Source of the DNA: Hordeum vulgare subsp. vulgare
Taxonomy: Eukaryota; Streptophyta; Magnoliopsida; Poales; Poaceae
Direction of reading: 5' to 3'
NCBI RefSeq assembly: GCF_904849725.1
Contig: NC_058524.1
Span: forward strand, 493,460,263-493,524,262
Length of the DNA stretch: 64,000 nucleotides
The notes under the pieces were generated by a model. That model did not search any database. It saw nothing but the letters and a program-made list of their open reading frames with translations, and was not told where the DNA came from. Positions within the stretch are counted from its first letter, which is position 1; each line of letters begins with the position of its first letter. Shown piece after piece: positions 23,801-34,799 of the stretch. A program made the translations under genes and the position numbers.

Positions 23801-25631
23801 CTTTTGAAATCATGTGTGATGCAAGTGATTATGCTGTTGGTGTTGTTCTAGGGCAAAGAGTTGATAAGAAGTTGAATGTTATTCACTACGCTAGTAAAAC
23901 TCTAGACAGTGCCCAGAGAAACTATGCTACTACGGAGAAGGAATTTTTAGCAGTCGTGTTTGCATGTGAAAAGTTCAGGTCCTACATAGTTGATTCCCAA
24001 GTCACTATTCACACTGATCATGCTGCTATTAAGTACCTCATGGAGAAGAAAGACGCTAAACCTAGACTTATCAGATGGGTTCTCTTGCTACAAGAATTTG
24101 ATTTGCACGTTGTCGAAAGAAAGGTTGCTGATAACCCCGTAGCAGATAACTTGTCTAGGTTGGAGAACGTTCTTGATGACCCACAACCTATTGATGATAG
24201 CTTTCCCGATGAGCAATTGAATGTCATCAATGCTTCACGTAGTGCACCGTGGTATGCTGATTATGCAAACTATATCGTTGCCAAATACATACCACCTAGT
24301 TTCACATACCAGCAAAAGAAGAAATTCTTCTTTGACTTGAGACACTACTTCTGGGATGATCCTCACCTTTATAAGGAAGGAGTAGATGGTGTTATTAGAC
24401 GTTGTGTACCTGAACATGAATAGGGACAGATCCTACAGAAGTGTCACTCCGAGGCCTACGGAGGACACCATGCGGGAGATAGAACTGCACACAAGGTATT
24501 GCAGTCACGTTTCTATTGGCCCACTCTCTTAAAGGATGCCCGTAAGTTTGTCTTGTCATGTGACGAATGTCAAAGAATAGGTAATATTAGCAAACGTCAG
24601 GAAATGCCTATGAACTATTCACTTGTCATTGAACCATTTGATGTCTGGGCTTTGATTATATGGGACCTTTTCCAAACTCCAACGGGTATACGCATATCTT
24701 AGTTGTTGTTGATTACGTCACTAAGTGGGTAGAAGTTATCCCCACTAGTAGTGTTGATCACAACACTTCTATCAACATGCTGAAAGAAGTTATCTTCCCT
24801 AGATTTGGAGTCCCTAGATATCTAATGACCAACGGTGGTTCACACTTCATTCATGGTGCTTTCCGTAAAATGCTTGCTAAGTACGATGTCAACCATAGAA
24901 TTGTGTCTCCCTACCACCCTCAGTCCAGTGGTCAAGTAGAGCTAAGTAATAGAGAGATTAAACTAATTCTGCAAAATACTGTCAACAGGTCTAGAAAGAA
25001 TTGGTATAAGAAGCTCGATGATGCACTGTGGGCTTATAGAACTACCTATAAGAATCCCATAGGCATGTCTTCGTACAAAATGGTGTACGGTAAAGCATCT
25101 CACTTACCTCTTGAGCTAGAGCATAAAGCTTATTGGGCAATCAAAGAGCTCAACTTTGATTTCAATCTTGCCGGTGAGAAGAGGTTATTTGACATTAGCT
25201 CGCTTGATGAATGGAGAACTCAGGCATATGAGAATGCCAAGTTGTTCAAAGAGAAGGTTAAGAGGTGGCATGATAAGAGGATACAAAAGCGTGAGTTTAA
25301 TGTAGGTGATTATGTCTTGCTATATAACTCTCGTTTAAGATTCTTTGCAGGCAAGCATCTCTCTAAATGGGAAGGTCCCTATGTTGTTGAGGAAGTATAT
25401 CGTTCCGGTGCTATCAAGATCAACAACACGGAAGGTAATTGTCCGAGAGTGGTAAATGGGCAGAGAATCAAGTATTATATCTCAGGTACTCCCATAAATG
25501 TTGAAAGCAATATCATCAATACCATAACTCCGGAAGAATACCTAACGGACATTTATCAGCCTGTTTCAGACTCCGAAAACGAAGAGGTATGTGATTCGGT
25601 AAGAAAACATAGTCCAAAACTTTCCCAATAG
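20854..25631 (+). pseudogene. Gypsy-3 gag-protease-RT-RNase H-integrase polyprotein with four breaks
   Basis: Starts at MDTNPLRGLF (20854; an upstream ATG at 20839 is in frame). Gag: WYRLCDDTRSWDYNRLK and QNFYARLSHDDRTMLDT. Protease: LCDMGASVSAIP, Asp at 22060. [13 protein letters not shown], then FMDD at 23371-23382. RNase [13 protein letters not shown] and [10 protein letters not shown]. Integrase: an H-H-C-C finger (GGHHAGDR to CDECQ) and a core with DYVTKW, TNGGSHF and SGQVELSNRE. One frame is interrupted by TAG at 21664, TAA at 22900 and TAG at 24421, and a one-base deletion near 24648 shifts it for the rest of integrase. The second catalytic Asp of integrase is Asn (24831-24833). Dead, but only lightly damaged. 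Confidence 0.92.
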
Positions 25632-25689
25632 GAAATTTTCTCCGTTTTGGAATATTAGAAAAAATACAAAAATTGGAAGTAGTCCGAAA

Positions 25690-25916
25690 AGTGCGCGAGG
25701 AGGCGACAAGCTTGCACGGCGCGGGCCCACCCCTTGGCCGCGTCGTGAGGGCTTGTGGCCACCTCGTGCGCCTCCCGGACTCCGTTTTCATGTGGGGGAC
25801 TCCTTCTGGTCTGGAAAAAATCATTATATATACTTCCTTTTGGTCTGACCCCTGCATCACGCAGATTTCCTCTGTTTTTCGTTTTGAGCCTGATTCTGTT
25901 GCAGATCTAGATCGCC
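25690..25916 (+). promoter_or_regulatory. Candidate internal promoter before the extra ORF of Gypsy-3
   Basis: A GC-rich inverted repeat (arms about 25690-25712 and 25750-25771, sharing GAGGxGGCxACAAGC) is followed by TATATATA at 25825-25832 and about 85 bases of leader before ATG 25917. Order and composition resemble the LTR promoters of Gypsy-1, -2 and -3. A TTGCAG at 25899-25904 could instead be a splice acceptor, which would allow expression from a spliced genomic RNA. Function is inferred only. Confidence 0.4.
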
Positions 25917-26435
25917 ATGACTTCCCCAAAAGCTCCTAAGGACAAGATCTTCGAGAAGGTCATCAATCCCTACCTCACGGGAGTGCTGCAACACCCTCAA
26001 TCTATCGAGATGCGTGAGGGGATGTTGCACATCCCTGATGTTGAGGGGCCTAAGAAGACTGGAAGCGTGGAGACGAGGCTCGAAGCAATGGAGCAACAAG
26101 TCTTCAAGTGCCAAGGGATGGTGGAGCATGGACTCAACGCCAACCACATGATGATCACGGAGTTCACCAACAAGCACAGGATTGATGCCAATGACAATAG
26201 GAAGCATCTCTCCAGGCTCTATGACATGGTTGATCAACTCCAGGGCCAGATCTATGACCTGCAGAACCAAAACTGTGAGTATGAGTATAGATTTAAATCA
26301 ATACGGTTGGCTGCAGATTTGAGGATTCCGGAGACTCGTTCATATTTCCATGGTGGAGCACCTATGCCTTGGAATACGGAGGATCAAACTCATGTTGCAA
26401 CAACTCCACCATCACCACCAAAGGAAGACAACTGA
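25917..26435 (+). CDS. Extra ORF in the env position of Gypsy-3, coiled-coil protein of unknown function
   Basis: An intact 172-residue frame starting MTSPKAPKDKIFEK, with an ATG in good plant context (GCCATGA). The middle part (residues about 50-125) is rich in heptad-like hydrophobic spacing (ETRLEAMEQQVFKCQGM, LSRLYDMVDQLQGQIYDL) and probably forms a coiled coil. The end is proline-rich (TTPPSPPKEDN). No signal peptide or membrane segment is visible, so it does not look like an envelope protein, although it sits where Athila-lineage elements carry an env-like ORF. It has no stops or frameshifts while the neighbouring polyprotein has four breaks; at this short length that is only weak evidence of selection. 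Confidence 0.6.
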   Translation: MTSPKAPKDKIFEKVINPYLTGVLQHPQSIEMREGMLHIPDVEGPKKTGSVETRLEAMEQQVFKCQGMVEHGLNANHMMITEFTNKHRIDANDNRKHLSRLYDMVDQLQGQIYDLQNQNCEYEYRFKSIRLAADLRIPETRSYFHGGAPMPWNTEDQTHVATTPPSPPKEDN

Positions 26436-27956
26436 GCATTGGTATGGGCAATCCCCTTGGCTTTTGCCAAGCTTGGGGGAGTTGCCCCGTTATCGTATCA
26501 CCGTCACATCTTTTTCCTTTACCTTTGTTTGAGTTTTCCTTTTCAATTTTATTTTTCTCTAGCAGTTTAAAAGTCTTAGTGTTTTATTCTTGAGTTTTCC
26601 TTTGTGTCACCCCTGATGTATTCTTGCTCGTGATCCATATAATAAAGAGTGCCTTAGTTGAAGGGCTTTGCCTCTTGCCATGATCAAAAGAGTGAGAATA
26701 GAACAAAGCATGAAAGATCATGTAATGATCTTATGGGAAGTGATGGCTTCACATATAAAAAGGATGATGACTGAAACTTGTTGAGGGTAGACAAACGTAG
26801 ACCTTGGTCATTGTTGCAATTAATAGGAAGTGATAAAGAAGGAGAGGTTCGCATATAAATATATCATCTCTGACACCATCTATGATTGTGAACACTCACT
26901 AAACTATTACATGCCTAGAAGTAGATGTTGGACAAGGAAGACAACATAATGAATTGTGTTTGCTTGGCTCTGAACAATGTTATATGATTAGAGATCCCTT
27001 AGCATGTGACGATTGCTTCCACCTCATATTAGCCAAAACCTCCCGCACCAAGTAGAGATACTACTTGTGCATCCATAAACCTTCAACCCAGTTTTGCCAT
27101 GAGTGTCCACCATACCTACCTATGGATTGAATAAGATCCCTCAAGTAAGTTGTCATCGGTGCAAGCAATAAAAATTGCTCTCTAATATGTATGATCTATT
27201 AGTGTGTGGAAAATAAGCTTTATACGAACCTGTGATGAGGAAGACATAAAAGCGACAGAATGCATAATAAAGTTCTTTATCACAGGGGGCAATATAAAGT
27301 GACGTTCTTCCGCACTAAGAGGACACACATACAAACCTCAAAAGTGCATGACAACCTCTGCTTCCCTCTGCGAAGGGCCTATCTTGTACCTTTACTTTTT
27401 TCCCTTGAAAGAGTCATGGTGATCTTCACCAATTCCTTATTTTGCATTTGCCTTGGCTACCGTCATATGCTTGGGAAAGATCTATATTCATATGTCAACT
27501 TGGAGGTAGGCATTCATGAATTATTATTGTTGACATTACCCTTGAGGTAAGCAGTTGGGAGGCAAATCTTTAAGCCCCTATCTTTCTCTGTGTCCAGCTG
27601 AAACTTTGATCTCATGAGTACCACGTGAGTTGTAGAAATTGTAGAGAATGAAAGAATGGTTGAGTATGTGGATTTGCTTTACAAGCTCTTATTTGACTCT
27701 TTCTGATGTTGTGATAAATTGAAATTGCTTCAATGACTAAAGGCTATCGGTTGTTACTTCTTGGTAAGGTTCTTGATCCATGCTTTACTTTGTGAAGGAA
27801 TTATCACTTTAGCATGAGAGATTATATGTTGGTATTGTTGTTCTGATCATGATCATGATGCATGCATGTTCGTATCTTATTTTTTCGACACCTCTCTCCC
27901 TAAACATGTGGACATATTTATTGAGGTCGGCTTTGGCTTGAGGACAAGCGAGGTCT
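26436..27956 (+). other. 3' non-coding interior of Gypsy-3
   Basis: About 1.5 kb with no supportable gene. The sequence CAAGCTTGGGGGAGT occurs near its start (26468-26482) and again as the polypurine tract, so this may include an old tract duplication. Confidence 0.65.
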
Positions 27957-27970
27957 AAGCTTGGGGGAGT
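27957..27970 (+). other. Polypurine tract of Gypsy-3
   Basis: AAGCTTGGGGGAGT lies directly before the 3' LTR. Confidence 0.8.
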
Positions 27971-29461
27971 TGATACGTCCATTTTGCATCATGTTTTCAT
28001 GTTGATATTTATCGCTTCTTTGGTTGTTATTTCACTTCACGGTACTATTATTATGCCTTTTCTCTCTTATTTTGCAAGGTTTACATGAAGAGGGAGAATA
28101 CCGGCAACTGGAATTCTGGCCTGAAAGTGGAGCAAAGTTGAGATACCTATTCTGCGCAACTCCAAACACCGTGAAAATCAACGGGGATTTTTTTCCCAAT
28201 TTATAAAAAATACTGGGCCGAAGAAGTGCCAGAGGGGCGCCAGGAGTTGGCCACAAGCCTGCACGGCGCGGCCACTCCCCCCCCCCCCAGGCCGCGCCAT
28301 GGGGGCTTGTGGGCACCCTGCTGGCCAGAGAAAAAATCAGAGAGGATCTTTTTCGTGGTTTCGCTGCCGCCACTAGGCGAAACTTGAGCAGAACCAATCT
28401 AGAGCTCCGGCAGGACGATCCTGTCGGGGAAACTTCCCTCCGGGAGGGGGAAATCGTCCCCATCGTCATCACCAACACTCCTCTCATCGAAGGGGACTCG
28501 TCACCATCAACATCTTCATCAGCACCATCTCATCTCCAAACCCTAGTTCATCACTTGTAACCAATCTCCATCTCGCGACTCCGATTGGTACTTGTAAGGT
28601 TGCTAGTAGTGTTGATTACTCTTTGTAGTTTATGCTAGTTGGATTACTTGGTGGAAGAGTTTATGTTCAGATCCTTGATGCTACTCATTACCTCTCTGGT
28701 CATGAATATGATTATGCTTTGTGAGTAGTTACTTTTGTTCCTGAGGACATGGGATAAGTCATGCTAATAATAGTCATGTGAATTTGGTATTCGTTCGGTA
28801 TTTTGATATGTTGTATGTTGTTTTTCCTCTAGTGGTGTTATGTGAACGTCGACTACATAACACTTCACCATTATTTGGGCCTAGAGGAAGGCATTGGGAA
28901 GTAGTAAGTAGATGATGGGTTGCTAGAGTGACAGAAGCTTAAACCCTAGTTTATGTGTTGCTTCGTAAGGGGCTGATTTGGATCCACTAGTTTAATGTAT
29001 GGTTAGACTTTGTCTTAATTCTTCTTTCGTAGTTGTGGATGCTTGCGAGAGGGGTTAATCATAAGTGGGATGCTTGTCCAAGTAAGGGCAGTACCCAAGC
29101 GCCGGTCCACCCACATATCAAACTATCAAAGTAACGAACGCGAATAATATGAACATGATGAAACTAGCATGACAGAAATTCCCGTGTGTCCTCGGGAGCG
29201 TTTTTCCTCCTATAAGACTTTTTCCAGGCTTGTCCCTTGCTACAAAAAGGATTGGGCCACTTTTATGCACCGTTGCTACTTTTGTTACTTGTTGCTTGCT
29301 ACAAATCATCTCACCACACAATCATTTGTTACAGATAATTTCAGTGCTTGCAGATATTTCCTTGCTGAAAACCACTTGTCAGATCCTTCTGCTCCTCGTT
29401 GGGTTCAACACTCTTACTTATCGAAAGGACTACGATTGATCCCTATACTTGTGGGTCATCA
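27971..29461 (+). repeat. 3' LTR of Gypsy-3
   Basis: 1491 bp, collinear with 19223-20747 but lacking about 38 bp (including the TATA-like motif) after CACCCTGCTGGCC near 28325. Otherwise the differences are scattered substitutions and a few single-base indels. Confidence 0.92.
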
Positions 29462-29466
29462 GTCCT

Positions 29467-31541
29467 GCTATTTTATTTTTAGTTTGTTTTAGTTTTGCTT
29501 GTTGTTCATAACAAGTCGGTACCTATTCTACCTTGTTTGGTAGAGACACATGTTCCATTCCACTCTAGAACACAACATAGGTTTTTATGCTTATCTTTTT
29601 CGTGTGTTCTTCATCTTTTCGTAGCTATTGTCATGCTTAGCTCTTTGTTTTCATGCTTATATTTTTAAGGGCTATTATTTAGGTTGCTTCTGGAACTCTC
29701 TTGAGTTATGATGCTTATGTTCTTTAGAGAGTTGGCTCATTGCACTGAGTTGTGTGTCTTGCATGAGTAGGTAGCTGAGGTTGCTATTTAAGTATAGTAG
29801 TAACTTGCAATAGTTTTGAGGTATTGATTTGAGTAATGTTTGGACTATTGGTGCCAAGAGCTTGAGCCTATTAGTGATAGGTGTCGTATTTTGGGAAATC
29901 CATGTGTTTTTCAAAAACTAAAATTAGTTGAGAACTCTAGCTACTAAATTGAACGCTAACCTATGGAGGGGTTGGAATATATAGAGTACCCTCATGTTAC
30001 CATGAGTCGAGGATGCGCAAGGATAACCAAACCCCCAAACACTCCTCCTCGGGGTACTTATCTCTTTGTGAATTTCCTAACTAGATAGAGAGTTACCGAT
30101 AATAAGTGTATGAGTTCTTCGGACTAATGTGAGTATTTGATTGTTGGCACTTCCACCATCCATATTTTGTTAGCCTCTTCGGTACCGTGCATTGCCCTTT
30201 CTCACATTGAGAGTTGGTGCAAACTCCGCTGGTGCATCCAAACCCATGACATGATACGCTCTGTCATACATAAGCCTCATTATATCTTTCCTCAAAACAG
30301 CCACCATACCTACCTATTAAGGCATTTTCACAGCCTTTCTGAGATACATTGGCATGCAACATCCACCATCTCATGACTTGATCTTCATGTCATACATGTT
30401 TTGCTTTATCATAGAGTCGCATGATAGTTGGGCCTTGCCCTTATTACTGCTACATGACGCTCTAGAATCATTGCATATCCTCCTACACTAGCAGAGGCAT
30501 ACATTTGCATACATCATGATAGTTTTCACTTGTCTTTATGTTGAGTACTTCTTATAAAGTGTGATGATTTTTCTTTTTATTCATGTAAAACATAGAGTGT
30601 TGCCCTTAAGTGAGGAAAAGATCCCAAAGTGGACAAAACAAAAGATCCCAAAGAGGACAAATGAGAGATAAAAAGAAAGAGTCAAAGAGGCCACAAAAAA
30701 ATATAAAATAAAAATAAATAAAAATAAAAATAAATAGAGAAGGGGGCAACACTACTATTCCTTTTGAAAGATCCACACTCGTACTCCATTGCTATATTGG
30801 TACTACATAGAGATTATCATTCATGCATAACTATTTGGGGACCCTTACACTATAGAACTTGGTTTGCATATTCCAATGATGAGCCTCCTCAAATGAGCTC
30901 TAGGTATTCATGAGCAAACAAGTTGGATGCACCCCCACTAGTTCCATTGGAGAGCTTACCTTAGCTCATATGTGCATCCGTTACATGGCAATCCCTACTC
31001 CTCACATCATATATATCATTTGGCTTTGTCTCGCCTATGGTTGTCCTCATTGATGTGAGACTTTCACACCGTTTTGTCTTCCTTCCACATCATTATTCTA
31101 TTTGCCATACTAAGTGCCAAAATATATTGCTTACGCTCATCCATTGCATGAGTGCTCCAAATCAAAAGGGAGAGGATCATTTTGATTTGTGCCTGACTAG
31201 TGGTCTCGGGATGAGTCGAAATAGGATTCCAAAGGAGACTAAGTGTGAGGTTTAGTAGATTGAGTTCTCAATTAAAAAATATTTTATGATCTCAATACAT
31301 CTCCCACTTCTTGCACGCAAACACCATTTGGAGACATTCGAGTCACGGACAGCGAGAGCTCTTGCACCTTTATGTTATTACTTTGCTAAATTCAATACTA
31401 GATATAAACTCTTGTTTGTTATTGTCTTGACTTGAATTGCATATCTCATTTGCTTTACTTTGCAGTTCTTATATGTGTGTTAGCATGTCACCATAGAAAT
31501 TATTGTGTTATCATTTATCTACTCGAGGACGAGTAGAAATT
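29467..31541 (+). other. Non-coding interior of Gypsy-1, right part
   Basis: Continues Gypsy-1 after Gypsy-3. No pol remains are seen. It includes an A-rich stretch with AAAATAAATAAAAATAAA (about 30705-30735) and segments similar in inverse orientation to the Gypsy-2 interior. Short frames here have no domains. Confidence 0.7.
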
Positions 31542-31555
31542 AAGCTTGGGGATGT
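31542..31555 (+). other. Polypurine tract of Gypsy-1
   Basis: AAGCTTGGGGATGT, directly upstream of the 3' LTR and preceded by CTCGAGGACGAG, as in Gypsy-2. Confidence 0.75.
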
Positions 31556-33214
31556 TGATACGTCCCAAACGTATCTATAATTTTTGCTTCTTCCATGATC
31601 TTTTGGGTGACATTATTATATGTTTTGCTACACTTTTATATCATTTTACACATATTTGGACTAACCTACTAACTTAGTGCACCCAGTGCCAGTTTATGTC
31701 TGCTCATGTCTATTTTGCAGGGGCTTTTACCCAATTTTCCGAAGCCCGGAAAATTCCAGAAAAAATATATAAAAAATCAGCAAAACTGAAGCTTCCGGAT
31801 CACCGAAGATGGGCCAGAGGGGGCGCAGGGGCTTCCCAGGCGGCCTGCTGGCGCAACCAGGCCCTAGGTCGCGCCAGGAGGTCTCTTGGGTGGATTCCAC
31901 CTCCTTCGGTGCCCTCCTTTGGCCTATATTTAGAGTCCCGAGAGGAAACCCTCGGAAACTTTCTAGAATGGCGAATTTCTCCATGGTTCTGCCACCACAG
32001 CGCTTCCGAGATCGGGAGCGTCAGGAGACCTCTTCCCGGCACCCTGCCGGAGGGAGGATTGACCTCCGAGAGCTTCTCCACCGCCATGGATGCTTCCTGG
32101 ACGTGTCGTGAGTAGTCCTCCTTGGACCATGAGTCCATGACCAGTAGCTATGTGATGTCTTCTCTCCATTCTTGTGCTTCAATGGTTAGTCCTTGTGAGC
32201 TGCCCTACATGATCAAGGCATCTATGTAATTCTCTTGCTATTGCTATGCTCGGTTTGTTGGGATCCGATGGATTATGAGATTATGTTCAGATTGTTATGA
32301 GTTATATATTTGATTATCCTTTTATATTATGTTCCTTAGTGATTCATGCATGTTCTCCGTTGCTATTTATTGCTTTGGCCAAGTAGTAGATTGTAACTCC
32401 AAGAGGGAGCGTTATGCATGATTGTGGTTTCATGCCCCTCGATGTCTAGCTTGAGTGATAGAAACATGAGACTAGGGGATGTGCTTGTTGCCACGAGGGA
32501 GAAAACAACGGTGCTTGTGACCATGGTTGCAAGGATTGTTTACCTTACGCATAGTTCGTCAATGCAGTTGTCCGTTGCTTTGGGTTTACACTTTGGGTGG
32601 AGCTCGCAACTTAATACCGGAGAGATGTTTTGGATAGATATCTCAAGGTGGGTGATTAGTAAGTAGATGTTGATGAATAAACGGTCTACTTGTCTTGGCA
32701 TACTGCCCATTACTATTGAACCTCTAACTATCAAGTAGCATAATTAGCATTGCGGTGCGATCATAATTCTGTCAATTGCCCAACCGTGATTTGTTTACCC
32801 AAGCATAGTTGTTTATCGTATTTTGGGAGAGAGACATCACTAGTGAACATCATGTGACTCAGGTCCATATCACCATCATTGTTTACACCTCCATCATTTA
32901 CCACTTTCATTTACTTTTTCGTTGCAATCACTATTACTTTCCAGCTTGTGTTTTGATCCTTTGCAAACTGCAAGGCCTGAGAGATTGACAACCTCTCTCT
33001 ACTTGTTGGGAGCAAAGTTATTTGTTGTGTGTGTAGGTCCACGTATTCCGCTAGCGCCAGGGTGGAAGACACCTACTTCTTGATCCTAGGAGTCCTCCTG
33101 GTTCGATAAACCTTACAGTCTCCATGTAAGGGAAATTTGCTGGTGACTACATCTCCACCTTCCACTTGGGGTAACCAACGAGGGGCGATAAGTATATCCA
33201 TCAACTCGCCATCA
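31556..33214 (+). repeat. 3' LTR of Gypsy-1
   Basis: 1659-bp uninterrupted LTR with TG...CA ends, followed by the GCGAT duplication. It provides the reference that shows where Gypsy-2 inserted in the 5' LTR (between ATTGTGG and TTCATGCCCC near 32426). Confidence 0.92.
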
Positions 33215-33271
33215 GCGATCTTGTTCTCCGCGTTGGTGTCGAAACTGCTACAGGCGTTGGTGCCAAAACTG

Positions 33272-34767
33272 CTACAGGTTCAGACGATTCAGAGAGCTCC
33301 TCAGCAGCATGTGTATGAGCGATCGGTGTCTCCAGATCGTTCTGCACCAGCTGTTGAGCAGCCATTCGAACAGATGATCCGCCTGAGCCAACACCGCTGG
33401 GTGGCGTGACAGGCGAGGAATGCACAGTAGACGATGCTGAGTCCGCCACAGGAATGATGCAAGTACCTTAATCATCCTCGTTTCCATGTTTGTCCCTTGC
33501 TTCATAAGATCATGATGCAAAACTGGATTTCCTCCAAAGTTAATAGCAGGATTTTCATGAAAATTACCCGAGTGATCATTAGCTATATGTTCGTCCCCAT
33601 GATCAAGAGGATTAGAAGTTTCTGAAAGAAGAAGAATTTCACACCAGAGAGTGGCTCCGGTGTTTGGATTCAGTTGAGCGAAAGGAAACACCGTTTCATC
33701 GAATACAACATCCCGTGAGATGTAGACACGACTAGCAGAAACGTTAGGACATTTAAAACCCTTGTAAAGATTGCTATATCCGAGGAAGACACACTGTTTG
33801 GATCTAAACTCGAGTTTGCGAGTGTTAAAAGGACGGAGATTAGGCCAACACACACAACCAAAGGTGTGAAAGGCATGATAGTTGGGTACTTCATGGAACA
33901 GCTTTTCTAATGGAGTTGAACGGTTCATCACCTTGCTCGGAGTTTTATTTATCAGGTATGTGGCAGCAAGAAAGGCCTCATCCCAAAATTTCAAGGGCAT
34001 GGAGGCATGAGCAAGGAGGGACAAACCAACCTCGACAATGTGACGGTGTTTTCTTTCAGCAGAGCCATTTTGCTGATGAGCATGTGGGCACGAAACGTGG
34101 TGTGTGATGCCAACTTGGCGAAAGAAGGAGTTTATTCGCTCATATTCACCACCCCAATTAGTTTGCATAGTGATGATTTTATGATCAAAAAGTCGCTCAA
34201 CTAGTGCTTGAAATTCATGAAACACTTGAAATACTTCAGATCTATGTTTGAGAATGTATATCCAAGTAAATTTGTTGAAATCATCAATGAAACTGACATA
34301 GTAATTCTTTTTATTGATAGAATCACGGGCAGGCCCCCATACATCAGAGAAAATAAGCTCTAAAGGAGCATTGGAAACTCTACTAGAGTTCGGATAGGGA
34401 AGTTGATGGCTCTTGCCTTTTTGACAAGCATCACACACTCCCTCTTTATTCAACTCGTTGTTTGAATAGGGAATTTTATTATTCCTAAGAACATGCTGAA
34501 TGATTTGCGAAGATCGATGACCTGATCGATTGAGCCACCTTGATGAATAAATCTTGGTGGCGCCAAAAGCTTGCCTGACCGGGCTCAACGAATCTGATGC
34601 AAGGGGATAAAGACAGGCTCTACACCTGCCTTGGAGGAGGATGTTCCTCGTTGCCTTGCCCTTGATAAAGAAAACCCGAGGGTGAGTCTCAAGAAAAATG
34701 TGATTATCATTGGATAAACGGTGAGAAAAGACAAGATTTTTTGTAGCATCGCTCGAGTAGAGGACAT
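33272..34767 (-). pseudogene. Copia integrase of the host element
   Basis: Integrase inserts the element cDNA. The long minus frame (34588-33272) has the zinc-binding finger (GHRSSQIIQHVL to CDACQKGKSHQLP) and the core motifs FSDVWGPA, MQTNWGGEYE and NGSAERKHRHI. The second catalytic Asp is Asn (codon at 34157-34159). After the core comes CWPNLRPFNTRKLEFRSKQC, the usual Copia integrase tail. The gag-pre-integrase part lies at about 34590-34767 in other frames, so frameshifts precede the long frame. Gypsy-1 inserted downstream at 33215. Non-functional. Confidence 0.9.
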
Positions 34768-34799
34768 CCTTTAGATGAAGATTACGAGTGGAAGTTCAT

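Larger units (their letters stand above)
19223..29461 (+). mobile_element. Gypsy-3: Athila-lineage Gypsy element with complete pol and an extra ORF
   Basis: LTRs start TGATACGTCCATTTTGC and end GGGTCATCA. The flanks are GTCCC (19218-19222) and GTCCT (29462-29466), a 4/5 TSD. The interior contains primer site, gag, protease, RT, RNase H and integrase in one frame (with breaks), then a separate ORF at 25917-26435, 1.5 kb of non-coding DNA and a polypurine tract. RT motifs ([26 protein letters not shown]) are those of the Athila branch. At 10.2 kb it is close to full length. I infer that relatives of this type could have supplied pol to Gypsy-1 and Gypsy-2, which share its primer site. Confidence 0.93.
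7907..33214 (+). mobile_element. Gypsy-1: LTR element with gag and protease but no pol
   Basis: Terminal sequences TGATACGTCCCAAACG and CCATCA are flanked by a perfect GCGAT duplication (7902-7906 and 33215-33219). Gypsy-2 (in its 5' LTR) and Gypsy-3 (in its interior) interrupt it; without them it is about 8.4 kb. The interior carries a gag-protease reading frame (16375-18333) and then only non-coding sequence to the polypurine tract. No RT, RNase H or integrase remains are visible in 18334-19222 or 29467-31541. It therefore looks like a non-autonomous gag-only Gypsy element that depended on pol supplied in trans. The LTR style and primer site match Athila-lineage families of Triticeae, but I cannot assign a family name. 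Confidence 0.9.

Noticed and set aside
25516..26270. Two minus-strand frames of 137 residues opposite the Gypsy-3 integrase end and extra ORF
   Set aside because: No conserved motifs and the plus-strand frames are better supported by position and composition.
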